NCBI GenBank assembly: GCA_964007475.1
Contig: OZ023273.1
Span: forward strand, 46,625,525-46,689,524
DNA length: 64,000 bases
Origin: Hybos culiciformis
Lineage: Eukaryota > Arthropoda > Insecta > Diptera > Hybotidae
Direction: 5' to 3'
The position numbers and the translations under genes are program-made. The notes under the pieces are model-generated. The model was not told where the DNA came from. It saw only the letters and a list, made by a program, of their open reading frames with translations, and did not search any database. This document shows, piece after piece, positions 43,888-56,938 of the stretch. Positions within the stretch are counted from its first letter, which is position 1. Every line of letters begins with the position of its first letter.

Positions 43888-46371
43888 AAACATCACATTG
43901 AAAAAAGGAATTATTTCATTTAAGTACCTCATTGAAAAAATTATTACATTTATTTTTAAGTTCGTGTATTCAATTAACAACGTTGACTGCATAGTGAAAT
44001 TTGTAATTTAAGTGTAATTTTTATTGCTTTTTCTCTTCACTGATATTTTTCTATGTTCTGTTTTTTTTTTACAAAGCTAATAAATTAATTTCTTTTAATC
44101 GCAGTTATGCCTTCCAAAAATATTTCATAACTAAGAAAAAATATTTTATAATATTAATATATAAGAAGTAGCTTCAATTAGAAAAATGCTAACTGGCTCT
44201 AATTTCAAACTTAATGTAATAAGGTTAAATTTTCAAATATATTTTTATGACATATTTTTTCCTAAAAGCTACAAAGGGGAATATTTGTTTACGATTGAAT
44301 TTTAACAACATACATGAGAAGGTCGATATCTTATCTAGGCAGCTAAACGATCTACACAATAAATATTTTTCCATCCATTTTAATTTTTTTTCCTTATAAT
44401 AATGTTAATAAAATTAATCCTTTAATTACAAATTTCTGACTGCAAAAAAGATATAATTTTTAAGAATTCATTTTATTTATTTTTTTCATAGCAAATATAT
44501 TTTTTATGGGTTTAATTATTTTTAATACCTTCAAAATTAAATATAGGTACCTACAATAACATTGTCCATTATGGCATAATGATTTTAGATTACATATTAT
44601 ACGAGCGTTGTTTTAGTAAGAATTTTGTTAAAAAGATTTAAATCAAAAAAGTTTATGTTTTAATAAAACCGTGTAAAAATATTGTTTGAATCAAAAGTAT
44701 GTTAGGTAAGTAGTTTGTAGATGAAGAAAATTGTCAAAAATTTGTCGAAAAATATATAATTGTAAGAAAATGATAGAATTAGAATTTCTTGATTTATGCA
44801 TAGATTAGACTCTTAATTTAATGAATTAGACTTAAATTTTGTTTTAGTAGTACTTAACTATCTAATTCTGTCTTGAAGTCTATTGAATTTTATATGATAA
44901 ATAAATGAGAAATTTTCAAATATAAATTTGTAACAGCTATTCTGAAAAGTGCAAGAAAAATTAAGCTTTCAGTTGGGACGCTAAATGATCAATAAATTGA
45001 ATTTTTAGATAAAATAAAAACACATAAATGAAAAGTTTTGACAATAAAATAATATAGTTCAATTCAAATCTATGGGTTTAAAATATCCAAATTATTTACA
45101 AAACAAACCTACACAAACCTAAAATAATTTAGGTATATTAGAAAATTAATAAGGCGGTGCCCAGACCACCAACATCGAAATCCGTTTCGGAAATAAGATC
45201 CGTAAAGTTTTCAGATTAGGGTACTGTTTAAGGGTAAATTTGTATTCCAATTAAATCAAAATTCTATATACTTTTCGTAGTTCATAATTAAATTGCTACG
45301 GGCGGACTGTTTTACACTCATAACTGACTTTTTTACGACTGCGTTCACGTACGGCGAGTCAGAACTTCGAGTTTTTTTCTCTAAAAGTACCGTTCACATA
45401 AGCGAATTCGAAATTTTGTTATTCATATGGACACAATACTCGTTCGTTATAATAGTGGAAATGTTCGTCATGTAAAACGAATTCATTTTTGAATTAAGAA
45501 GTTTTTTGGCAGAAAGAATTTTATATTTGTATATGAAAAGATTCTTCATTGAAAAGCAGTAAGTGAAAGCGAAAGCATCAAATTTGAAATCCAAAGCAAA
45601 AAATTTTGGAGAATTGCAAAAACTCTTCATTAAAGAATTAGCAAATTCAAAAACAAATTAAAAAAAGGAAAAATAAAAACTAATTAATATGTCGAAGATG
45701 GGGGACTATGAAAATAATCCACCTGTCTAAATAACACCACCGAACCATCATTAAACCAATAAGGTGAAGTCGGCCAAATAAACGGACCTGAATTAATGAA
45801 ATCAATTTGAACCGCCGAATAATATTTCGAATTTCAATATCAAATAACTCTCAGAAACAAGCATAGATTGTCTCACTATTATTTTCTATAATTGTATCAA
45901 CATAAGTTATTTTTCTTTAAGTTGGACAGTGGCTAACTTATCTCAATTCATTCTTCCAGGACGTCGACTCGACATTATGAAGAGGTACCCTCATTTTCTG
46001 TTCCCTACGTACCACCGTCACACGCAGAGAAACGTGGAACGTCTAGTAATGCATAAAAGAATTTGGAAGTCTCAATAACGAAATTATTTCATTTTCAATT
46101 TGTATTATTATAGAAGAAAAGAAATAAATAAAACTGATTAATTATTCGGATTCTAATAATATTTTCCTACACAAAAATTAGTTCACGATCACGAACATTC
46201 TGAATCAAAGTTATTTGTGTGTACAACAGTTTCGTTTGCAAAAATTCGTTAACGAACAAAAAATTCGTACACAGCACATCATAAATAATGTTGATGCCGT
46301 GTCGCATCGCATCACTTCATACCGTGTATCGCATATGTTAGGTATATGTTAGGCATATGTAAGGTGTTAGG
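43888..46371. other. Intergenic stretch with repeat fragments
   Basis: Holds the securin-like gene's 3' UTR at its start and a repeat fragment at 45152-45315. GC-richer words near 45720-46060 (for example CCAGGACGTCGACTCGAC) may be transposon debris but match nothing I recognise. The 60- and 78-codon frames at 45293-45630 are not credible. Confidence 0.5.
45152..45315 (+). repeat. Decayed copy of the GGCGGTGCC repeat
   Basis: Shares ordered words GGCGGTGCCCA, CCGTTTCGGA, AAAGTTTTCA and GGGCGGACTG with the GC-rich copy at 47655-47880. Confidence 0.5.
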
Positions 46372-46754
46372 CAGCGTTACCAACTTAGGGGTTTTCCCCC
46401 TAGATTTAGGGGTTTTTTTTTGTTGACAGAGGGATTTTTAGGGGGTAATTTGTTTCAGGGGTTTTTTTAGGGGTATGATGTATGATCTTAAAAGCGAAGA
46501 TTTAGATGACATTTGTAATATTTTTGATTGCATTTCATAAGATACCTTATTTGCTAATTTTATTATAAATAAATAATTTTATTATTTATATAATTTACGA
46601 TGTGCGTTATATATTTTTCTTCAAGCATCTATTTGAAATCCTCATAGGTATATAGGTATAGCTGTTATAATATCTATAAAAAAAAATTTAGGGGTTTTTT
46701 AGGGGGAAATTTTATTTTTTTAGGGGGAAACATTTGAAAAGGTTGGTAACCCTG
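46372..46754. mobile_element. hAT-type MITE with exact 8-bp target duplication
   Basis: Ends CAGCGTTACCAAC and GTTGGTAACCCTG are inverted repeats with one mismatch. Both are flanked by GTGTTAGG (46364-46371 and 46755-46762). TTAGGGG / AGGGGGTTTT-type words recur in both subterminal regions, and the middle is AT-rich. It sits about 250 bp upstream of the TMEM192 start codon, so it may lie in that gene's promoter region. Confidence 0.95.
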
Positions 46755-47010
46755 GTGTTAGGTATTTTATTATTTCACAAAAAAAGTGGAAACGAAATTG
46801 AAAAAGAATTAATTAATTTTTTGATAAAATATTAGGAATAGTTTTTTTAAAAATATTCGCAAAAAAAAAAAATTAAATTAAAAACAAAAAATAATAATGT
46901 TAATTTGTATTGATTATTTATGCTGTTAACTTCTTTGTTTATTCAAGAAAATTTTTTTTTTCCTTTGTTGAGAGTTTCGGTTCATGGTTAGTTTAGGTCG
47001 CAATTTCAAT

Positions 47011-50000
47011 ATGAGTTCGGTATGTAGGAAAATGGTTTTTTTTTTTTTTAATATTTTTTATTAAATTTAATGTTTTTTTTTTAGGGTGCAAGATTTATGG
47101 GAGAGGATAATACTGATGATCGAGCCCCAGTCCTAGCGACTGATAATCAAGCAGATAGCTTTAAATCACTTAAGACTGCACCTATTTTTAGGTAAGATTC
47201 CTAAAACCTATCAAACTTGTTGATTATGATTCATCACAATTTATTTGCAATTTTATCTACGTTTTAACAATTAAACAATAAACATAGGTAGGTAATAAGG
47301 CCTACTTCCGATATTGAAATCTCTTCCATTCGAAATCGTGGAAAAAAAAATGTACCTATATGCATTATAACATTTAAAATGCCAAACTCACAAAAAAATA
47401 ATAAATCTCAATATTGTTTTCATTAACATTCACATAAAACTAACTTTCCTAATGTCGAACAGCATTTAACAACAATGATTACAGGCGGTAGTTGTCTAGG
47501 TTTTTGTTAACACGTATAATAGCTGACTAAATTTACGTATTTTTGTACTGAATACAATATGGAGAACCAATATACTGGTACTGCAAAAATATTGCAGTAT
47601 TTTTCCACAATACATATATTGCGGCTAAACTGTAGAACCACTCAGAATCGTCTGAAGATTGGAGGGGAGGTAGAGGCGGTGCCTAAACCCGCAAAACCGA
47701 AAACAGTTCTTGGGGCAAAGGCCCCGTTTCGGAGATATGGCCCCCCAAAGTTTTCATACATTTGTACAGGAAATTTTTTTTTTTCCGATTTGCCCCATTT
47801 TTGTGTAGGGAGTATAAGGGCTGTCCTAGAACGAGAGGAGGCGGCGAGCGGGCGGACTGGTGGTTAGTCAGTGGGATTTGCGGCGCCTACATGTATCTAC
47901 TTTATTTTCAAACACTGTGTTTTGATTCTTTAAAATTTATTCGTTTTACGCGTTTTTGATTTGTTATCTGCAATTTTTATGATCTGTAAATACAATTATT
48001 TTTTTATTACAAAAACAACATAGTCGGAATAACATTAAAGAATTTTTTTTTAATGCTGACCTTAATTTTTACTTTGAAACTGTTTAATATTTATAATTCC
48101 TAATCAATTATTTATTATTCGATCGGATTGCTGCATCGAATAGCGATAGTCATGAAAAATTATTATTTAGGTAACTTTTCAAGAAGAAAACAGCTTGGTC
48201 ATTGATTGCTTCATAAAGGATACCTATTAAAAATAAAACAACCTTAAGAAAGTACCGCTTTTTGAGGTATTCTATTTTTTATTGGGGTTAATCATGTATG
48301 TATTACAAGCATATTCCCGACTTCACTTGAAGTAATAGATATTTCTTCAAAAAACTTGTTCCCGAATTCGTTTTCGATAAAACTCAAGATATTATAGAAT
48401 TCCTATGTTCATTTGAATTAAAATAAAAATAGGATTTTCAGACAAGTATTATGTCACGTTGAGTACAGTTTAAAATAGTTGTATTATGTTAAAACCTACC
48501 AGCGTGACTAATTTCAGCTTCATACAAAGTTAACTAAACAGACTCATTGTTATTATTATATAGATTTATATTGGTAATTATTTTGAACAAGAAATTGTTT
48601 TTATTAATATCATATGAAATTTTTAGCATTCACCTTTTGATATCAACAATAATAACATTTGTTGGAATTATTTTGGCATCTGTCTGGCCCGACGAAAAAC
48701 GATGTGAAGCATATTTTATAATGCTTTATTTGAGAGCTGTTTTTTGGTTAATTACTTTTGTAAGCTTAAAAAATTTTTATTAACATAAAATTAAATATAA
48801 TTATCTTTTGATACCGTCACCAATTACTGCATTGGAAATTACTGCATTAGAAATATTTCAAAACAATCCTCATTTATAATTTCATACTTCATTTAATGTT
48901 AAATACATATTTACTTTTTTTTATGGTTTCTAACATTAAAATATTGTTTTAAAAGTGTTATAGTTTGATTTGGGTGCAAATGGAATCTAATTTTCAACTT
49001 TTAGTTTATTTTTAATAAATAAAATCTGCCTTACGAACTGTTATATAATGAACTGACATTGAACTAGGTAGAATATAACAAAATCATGTTCTTACAACCA
49101 AGTTCATTTCAGAATTATGTTCAGAATTGTGTAACTAGTACAGTAGCCGTTTATTTTAGAAAAATAAAAATTTTCATAAGATCGAATTTCAAAACAAAAT
49201 TTCAAGGGTTTTTAAAAAAAAAAAAAAGCTTAGATGTTAAATTCGACCTTAGATGTTAAATTCGTCTATGTCTAGTCTAATCACTAATATTTTTAATAAT
49301 TAGAACATTAACAAACAAATTTTGATTACATAATTAAGGACAAAATCGCAAAAATTTAATATATGCATGTATATTTCCAACAACCTACTGATATCTCTAG
49401 GTTAATAATATTCAAATTGTTCATTGTAAAAACTTTCTCTAGATTTTTTATCGATAATTTTTTTTAAGATATTTGATCACATTGTGAAGTACCATCACGA
49501 AGAACATCGCTTAAAGGGATATCATGATTTTAACCGTCTAACATCAATGCACCGAAGCTTACCTTTCTATTTAGTTTCATTATGGAATACTGTTATTTTA
49601 ACAGTGCAAACATTGATGCAGCACTTTTACGGTGCTCATTTTATGGATCACTGTGTTGAGAAATTTTTTTCTCCAGTAGTTTACATAACACTATTCTGTT
49701 TACTTGAAACATTAGTTTTGGGTGCTATAAGTGGCACCTACATATCACGAGTTTGTAAATTTAATAAAGCAGCTCCACAACCAGATGCATTAAGAAATCT
49801 TGGAAATAATTTGGGTAATAGTGGTTCCGTTGGGTTAATTCAACCAACAGCTAATTTAATAGAATTATTAGAGAAACAGGTATTATTATTTATAATTTAA
49901 ATAATTAAATTATTTTTGTTTTATTCTTAATTATTGGCCTTAAAAAGTATTTTGTGAACAAATAAAATATCTTATATAATTTTCTAATCGATGATGTTGC

Positions 50001-50581
50001 TTTTGTCATATTGTAATGAACGCTATTCAGAAAATTGTTGCTTAATCAAAAATTATTTTTGTCTGAAAATATTCCTGAAATTGCTATTAAATTTAATATT
50101 TTTTATAAGTAAATAATTAATAAAAATATTGATGTAAAATACAATAATCAACTGTGTTCACAAATTTGTCTGTGATGAAAAGCACCTGAACTATTGGATA
50201 TATGATACATTTATTCAGTGTTCAATTGCTGGCTTCACATTCAAATTTAATTTCCAAGACAAGATTATATTGTATTTATATTATGAAGACCATCTTGAAC
50301 TTCCAATGGAGTTTTGCGAAAATTTTTGAATCTTCTAGAAACAATTTTTTTTTTTGGAACGGAAAAATATTTTTTTAAAATTGGTAGAAATATTTATTAC
50401 TGTGTCGTATGTCTTTTTTACTCATGAACTGAAGAATTTACTTTTTTCTGACTTTTACTTATACTAAATTTTTAAATTTTTTTAGGCTGATTTAATAAAT
50501 TATTATAAAGATCATAATTTGAAATTGAACCAAAAACTGATGCAGCTTAATGCCCAAGTTCAAATCAATTCAATGACTTAA
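47011..50581 (+). CDS. TMEM192: TMEM192, lysosomal/late endosomal membrane protein
   Basis: Exons: 47011-47019, 47085-47191, 48627-48759, 49469-49879, 50486-50581. All introns are GT-AG with matching phases, giving 251 residues (human about 271). Recognised by [12 protein letters not shown] followed by the [14 protein letters not shown] helix, the [10 protein letters not shown] motif (about 178-187; human RFNKAKPEPD) and the C-terminal [18 protein letters not shown] coil. Four hydrophobic segments fall near 41-60, 68-86, 109-128 and 148-170. The start exon is only three codons (MSS), spliced across a 65-bp intron; an in-frame ATG at 47097 is an alternative. Exon 3 has a second in-frame acceptor at 48562-48563 that would add 21 hydrophobic residues; the shorter form fits the family better. 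Intron 2 holds a GC-rich repeat. Confidence 0.9.
47655..47880 (+). repeat. GC-rich GGCGGTGCC repeat inside TMEM192 intron 2
   Basis: A strongly GC-rich island in AT-rich intronic DNA, with GGCGGTGCCTAAACC, CCCCGTTTCGGAGATATGG, CCAAAGTTTTCATAC and GAGCGGGCGGACTGG. It shares these landmarks with 45152-45315. The 102- and 65-codon frames over it are on the sense strand but have no domain and no splice logic. Probably a transposable element fragment of unknown class. Confidence 0.6.
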
Positions 50582-51352
50582 GAATATTTTAATTTAATTT
50601 GTATTATTTTCTTTAATTTTGTTTATGTTAAGCTGATGAGGAACTTATATACCGTTTAATTGGATCGAATAATTAATAATTACTCATATAAGAATATTAT
50701 AATATAAAGACCTATTAAAATTTGAAATAAGTTAATAAAATAATGTTTATTTTTAATACAATAAACCGAATTAATCTAAAATAAAAAAAAAAATAAAAAA
50801 TGTATTGGTTTTAACTATTGTGTGGATTTGTATTATAACACATGTCATAAAAAAATCTAAGAAATAAAACTTTATTTTAATATAATTAATGTGTTTTAAT
50901 TCATTTTGCTTTTAAATTAAGTTTAATTTTTAAAATGAATAATATAAAGTTATGATATTATATTCTATTATACAATTTGGCTTAAATAGGATATCCAATT
51001 AATTATAAAATGATCCTATCTCTGAAACTGAATAAATTCATATAAATTTTAGATTTTATATAATTTTTTATCATCAAATCGAATAGTACAAATAGGTTAG
51101 GTTAGCTTGTAGCGGGTCGAGACATCTACGCCTGTTGGTTCGTTGTACCGCAATTCGATAAACTCCATAAAAAAAAAGTGCAAAAATGCAAAGAGATAAT
51201 GTCCACTGTTTTTTTAAATTCCTTTTATAGTAGGTATAACTAAAATTAAAAAATATCGTTTAAAGTTGTTAACCTTTGATAATTGGGAAAACTTGTATAA
51301 GTATAAAAAGTATGAGTATGCCAAGAGCTTTTACAATTAAATTTAAGATTTT
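50582..51352. other. TMEM192 3' UTR and intergenic DNA
   Basis: AATAAA at about 50760 and again near 50865 could end the TMEM192 transcript. GGTTAGGTTAGC at about 51095 and the less AT-rich piece to 51170 look like a short repeat fragment. Confidence 0.55.
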
Positions 51353-51553
51353 TCAAAAAGTGGAGTTAATCGATTTGTGCAGTGAACGGCTCATATCAAG
51401 CTCTTGATAATAGACGTACAGACCACAGTGATCCTCCGTCTTGGATCCTACTCTGTATGTTGCTAAAGTGCCTTCAGGGATCTTTTGTTGCGTTTGGGTC
51501 ACCTCAACACAATAAAAATATAACGCTACATATTCCTCTCTGATTGAAGCCAT
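51353..51553 (-). CDS. Unrecognised small ORF, coding-like
   Basis: A 66-codon frame from ATG to TGA on the minus strand, starting MASIREEYVALYFYCVEVTQ and including GSKTEDHCGLYVYYQELDMS. Base composition and amino-acid mix are unlike the AT-rich surroundings and look like a conserved protein, but I do not recognise it. No donor consensus interrupts it. It could be a small gene, a retrocopy fragment, or an exon of a larger minus-strand gene. It sits between TMEM192 and the TMEM192 exon-4 copy. Confidence 0.35.
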   Translation of the reverse strand: MASIREEYVALYFYCVEVTQTQQKIPEGTLATYRVGSKTEDHCGLYVYYQELDMSRSLHKSINSTF

Positions 51554-51839
51554 CTTTCTTGATTAGAAGATATTTTTAATTATTTCCATCGTTATAACAA
51601 AATTTTTTTTCTGTTTATAAAAAATACAACCTTTTTTATTCCTATTTATGTTCGTTAAATTTTCTTTGTATACAATTGAAGATGGCTCAAAAAGACAATA
51701 AAAAATTATTTTTAAGTCTATATATTTTAAGTAAAACTTGAACTTGAACCTAAAAAAGTAGAGAAGCAGAGAAAAGAAGAGAATACTTGTAGCTTAGAAG
51801 ATAAAGTTGAAAATATAAAATTTTCCATTATTTAAGATA
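51554..51839. other. AT-rich noncoding stretch
   Basis: No gene seen. Confidence 0.55.
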
Positions 51840-52112
51840 TCGAATAGATGCCATGATTTTTACCTACTAACATCAAAGCACCGAACCTGTGATGTCTAAT
51901 TTGTTTCATTTTGTAATACGGTTATTTGCACTATGCAAACATTGGTGATCGTTTTATGGAATACTGTTTAGAAAAATGTTTCACTAATAGTTTAATTTTA
52001 ATCAGAATACACTTTTTCTTTGAAACACTAGTTTGGGGGCAATAAGTAGCAACTATATACCTCGCTTTTTTAATTAAATACCTCTCCAACCAGATGCATT
52101 AAGGAATTTTGG
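51840..52112 (+). pseudogene. Degenerate duplicate of TMEM192 exon 4
   Basis: Aligns with 49520-49805 through CATGATTTT-ACC, CTAACATCAA-GCACCGA, GTTTCATT-TG-AATAC-GTTAT, TGCAAACATTG, GAAACA-TAGTTT-GGG and CCAACCAGATGCATTAAG. Frame: HDFYLLTSKHRTCDV then a stop, where the parent reads [15 protein letters not shown]; further indels follow. TTTAAGATAT just before it matches the intron 3 / exon 4 border of the parent, hinting at a genomic duplication rather than a retrocopy. The other exons are not seen nearby. Not functional. Confidence 0.88.
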
Positions 52113-55100
52113 ATTTTTTTCTTTTTTTGTAAGATTAGACACCGCTAATAATACACTAAAAAATTATATATAGTTGAAACTCTTTGTGAAAAAATACTAT
52201 CATTTTGTTATTTTTAAACAATATTTAAATGATAATCCTCCAATTACCAAGATTAATTCCAAATTTTATTTTATTATTTTTCTTTTTTGTTAGGGCATTT
52301 TAGTTCTAATGATTCACTTTTTTTCCATTCATTCACACTTAAACAAAATCATACAAAAATTAAAAATGTTTCAGTCGAATAATAAATCCGAATTCAAATT
52401 TTATTTCATTTAAAAAGTTCAATTTAATTCAATTACTTTCATTTGCTTTCCTGAACATGCAATTGGGTTATTACTGCTAAAAGTTATGAAAGGTTTTGGT
52501 CCAAAAATGTGAAAGACTGAATTTTTTAACCCAGCCTTTCCTCGAAAATACCATCCCAAATTGGCCCAAAAAAAGAGAAGGGTCGAGTTTTTTTTAAAAT
52601 TCTGAACAAAACCTGAAAGTTTCATTGAAATCCGAAATTTTTATCGTTTTGGCGTGTAGATGTATATACATATGTTTGTATATTTATAAGAATTATATTT
52701 ATATAAATGTATATTAAATAAACATTTGTTTTTATGTAAATCTACATGTTTATCTACATAAACGTATGTATATATATAAACTTTACGAAACCTTCTACTC
52801 GAATTCTATTTTGACGAAATAATACTCTTTACTAGTTTCGAATGTAAAATTTTTTCGTTAGATTTGTAAGTTCGATCTTAATTTATATGAAATATTTTCT
52901 ATTTAACATCTGAATTTAAAGATTCGAATAAGTATCTGTGATTACAAGTTTTGGTATAATAAAAACTATTATTTATAATTCCAATTGATTTATTTTTATT
53001 TTAAGAATTTAAAATATTTATAAAATTCTTTTACTTTTTACTTTCATTACGAAAAAAGCTCATAATGATGGCATCATCATTTCAATTTTTTATGTGTTGG
53101 TTTTGCTCAATTTTTCATAAAAAAAAAAAAAACCATTAAGGAAAGATAATTTCATTGTAAATATAAATTTTCTGAGTATAATTTTTCATTCCCTTTCACT
53201 ATTTGATTGTACGTACAATCATAAAAATGTACAGAAATCTAGAAAAACTCTCTCGTACTAGAAGATAGAATCCAATAAATATATGAAAAAATCTATAATA
53301 TTAAAAATTGCAGTTTATACTTTTTTAAAGTAAATTTACGATAGGGCTAATTTCTGTGGACAATGTGAGATCCATAATTTGGTTTATATCTTTAGTTGAA
53401 GAAGTTTCTTAGAACTTACGTTTTTTTGGTATTATTTTTAATTTTTGGAAGAAATTTAATTAAATGGAGAGTACACAATTATGTCTATTAAAACTCGATC
53501 TGTATAATTTAAAGATTTTACGATGCGAAATACTTGATAAAAAAAACATAATAATTTCCTCGAATTAAAATCTGAAAGAAAAAATTTTCTCAAAAAACTA
53601 TATCACAAGCAGATTTCCATTGATAAAAAAAATCTATAAAAAAGAAATTTAATGAAAATTTTGAATGAAATGTTTGTGTAGAACTTTTTTTTTTTTAACT
53701 TTTTTATATTTTTCTACACATGTTCAAACTTTTTTTTTTTTATTCAAAAACTCTCTCTTTCTTTAACTTTTACACACAAAAAACAGTTTTTCCTTTTTTT
53801 GTTTTAGTTATACAGTCGGTATATTAACCCGGTACCATAATTAAAAAATAATATTAATTTAAATCTATTGACCGATACTAAAAAAAAAAAAACAATTTTC
53901 TAAATTAATATAAAATCTAATAACTATATAAATATTAAAATTTTTTATTACAAAAAATAATTTTCATTTTTATAATGAACTATTCTATATAATATTGTTA
54001 AAACCAAAAATACAATGTAGAACAAGCTTGGAATGGTGGGGGTGTAAAAGTGGAAATGAACGAAATGGAAAATTTTTCATCAGGAAAAACTTATAAAATT
54101 TAATTGTACTTAACATTAATACATATCTTTTTTTACTTGTATAATATAAAAAAAATATAGAAATATCCTTATTTACGTACATTTAAACAAAGAACAAAAA
54201 CTACGGATGTTAATTTTTACAATACGAAATGTTTGTTATAAATGACTTTAGGGTGCGAAATCGAAAAATCAAGTTTCATTAATATGTACCTTATATATTT
54301 TTTTGACACAAAATAACACTGATTTAATTTTCCGACAACATGGGGTCTTAAATTAAAAATTTTGCACCAAAATGGTAAAGTTGTTTCTAGAACTCTATCT
54401 GTGCATATACTAATTTTTACCAGAATTCATTAGAACTTTTTATAAATAAATGAAAATAATTTTGATTCTTCGCGAGTTGAGAGCTTCTGTAATTTGTCTT
54501 ATAATTATTTGAATTGGAATGAAAGTATGATATCATGTTTATATGAAATTACGCATGTTTTGGTTTGACACGTTCGAAATGGGCCAGATACTTTAGCACT
54601 TATAAGCATTTTAGACAGTCAGAAAATTAAAACAAATAGTAAGTTTTTTTAATTTTTGATGGGAAACGGGCTAAAAAATGTGATGAAAAGTTTATAGGTA
54701 CTGCACCTATAATACTTAAAGATTGTAAGGGGTAAAAATGTCTGTATACATACATTATAAAAACATATAATATGGAGTAGAATAATTATGTATGCACCTT
54801 CTAATTTTTATTAATTTTTTTATTTTTTTTTTTAATATTAAAAAAAGGTTGGTTTTTTCATAAATAACATAATGTCGCATGTTTCATAAAATCATTAATT
54901 TTTTAACATCCTTTTATTTTTATATGAAAACATTAGAAAAGGAAAAATTCTTGGTATTGGTATTAGTGTCCAAAATAATGTACAAAAATAACAACAATTT
55001 TAATTCCAACTAGAGTATAATCAACCCTCGGTCGGTTTATGTGAACAAAAAATAAGCATAAAAAATAAAAATACTTTCATTTTTTTATTTGAATTCTCAT

Positions 55101-56938
55101 ATATTTTACTAAATATATTTTTTCATTAAATAAAAAAATAAAAAATAGCAAGTGAGCCGGCTTAAACAAACATAAAAAAAATTCTACTATTTTTCCTTAT
55201 GGTTTTTATTACTTTTTTTTTTTTTAAATTACGGCGTCAGAAAATAAAATTAATACAATATTCTATAAAAATGTATAAAAGTTAGATTTTTGAGCGAATT
55301 ATTCAAGAATGTATGACAAAAATTACTTCATAACTAAAAAAAATATTTATATATATAAAATTAAAGGTAATAATCAGTTAAAGAAGTTTATAATTCAAGT
55401 TAAGATTTATGATGCCCTACAGAATGTTTTATAATTATTCGGCGAGAAGTTTAGTGGTGGCATGTTATGTTTTCGAAAAATACGATATTCAATCGAATGC
55501 GGTTGGTATGTTTTATGACAAAATCGCTTCTGTATTTTCTCTCTAAGTAAGGTATCTCAAAATTTGTTTTTTCATACACGGATAAAAATGTTAAAAAAAA
55601 TTTTATAAAAAATTTAATTTTATTTATTTAATTAAAATTTTGGGATTTATTTATTCATAATTTCTTTTTCATCCTTCTTTTCCTCCTACCTATTATGCAT
55701 GTAGTTATTTTTATTGGTTGGATTGGAGGGTTCAAATCAAAACTAATAATTATTTACAACACCTAGTCAAGCCAATTTAATGTTTAGATTTATTCATTTT
55801 GTCTATCTATTTAAATACAATTGACAATGTCACATTATAGACAAAATTGATAGAACTTCGAATTCTAATTTGTTTTAAAAATATATATATATATATGTAC
55901 CTACTTATAATATTGCACGCCATAAATTTTACGATTTTGCTTCATTATGTAATTCTATACTACCTTTGTAATATCGGTGATTTCCGTGACATTATAATAC
56001 TATATATATTATATGATTTTATTATATTATAGGATAGGTACACAATATCACAATTTAAAATGTAAATTAAAATCTACCATCAAGCCACAAGTATCGAGCT
56101 GTTTTATTGTAATAAAAAAAATTATATATGAATGTGATATCTAATTAATTATAAAAATGACTTTACCCTCTCAATAAAACTGAATAAATTCAGATAAATT
56201 TTGAATTTTAACAATGAAATCTAATAAAACATTTTCTTGATGCAATTTTCTTCAAATACTAAATCGAATAGTACATTTAAAAGTACTTTTGTCACCATCT
56301 TTCGGCGAAAGACAAATATTTCACTTCATGCTATTCTGAAAAAATTTCGAAAGCTACAATAATATTTATTCTGATACTAGAATTTTATTATTTGAAAAAA
56401 TAAGTTTTCATTTCGTTCTAACGAAAAATTTAATAAATATTATTTCAATCTTTTATCCTCGTCATTCCAAAATCTATGAATTAAGTTTTTTTTTTAAATA
56501 TATAATAATTATAATAATTTAAGAATTAACTATCTATTATTTTATCTAAAAATATTAAAAAAAAAAAAATAATAATAATTAAATCGTGATACTTACGAAA
56601 TTTAATTTTCTTTTTAACCAGATATAGAAATGAAAAAATCTCAAGGATTAATAAATTAGTAGGTACACAGAATCGTTTAATCTTATTACAGTATTATATA
56701 ATTTAAAAAAATATGTATAGATACTATACCTATTACCTTAATTAAAAAAAAATTATATTTAATATTAAAATTAATATATATTAATAGAAAACTGAAAAAT
56801 AAAATTAAAAATAAAAATGATTATTATTATTAATTATTTGACTTGTTTTTCTAAAAAATTTCTTCACTAGAACTTAAAAAAAATTAAGAAATTGAAAATT
56901 TTTAATAAAAATTACTTATAAGATATTTTTTTTCCTAA
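52113..56938. other. AT-rich intergenic stretch
   Basis: Mostly A/T runs with (TA)n words. Frames of 60-68 codons at 52419, 53985 and 55847 are low-complexity and rejected. The last few hundred bases before 56939 should hold the promoter and 5' UTR of the next gene; no motif is convincing. Confidence 0.6.

Noticed and set aside
47559..47959. Two GC-rich frames in TMEM192 intron 2
   Set aside because: They overlie a repeat island and have no domain; the flanking exons splice across them.
51095..51110. GGTTAGGTTAG, like the insect telomere unit TTAGG
   Set aside because: Only about two units; too short to be an interstitial telomere array.
53985..56032. Short hydrophobic frames in the 52-57 kb intergenic region
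   Set aside because: Phe/Ile/Tyr/Leu-rich low-complexity translations of AT-rich DNA.
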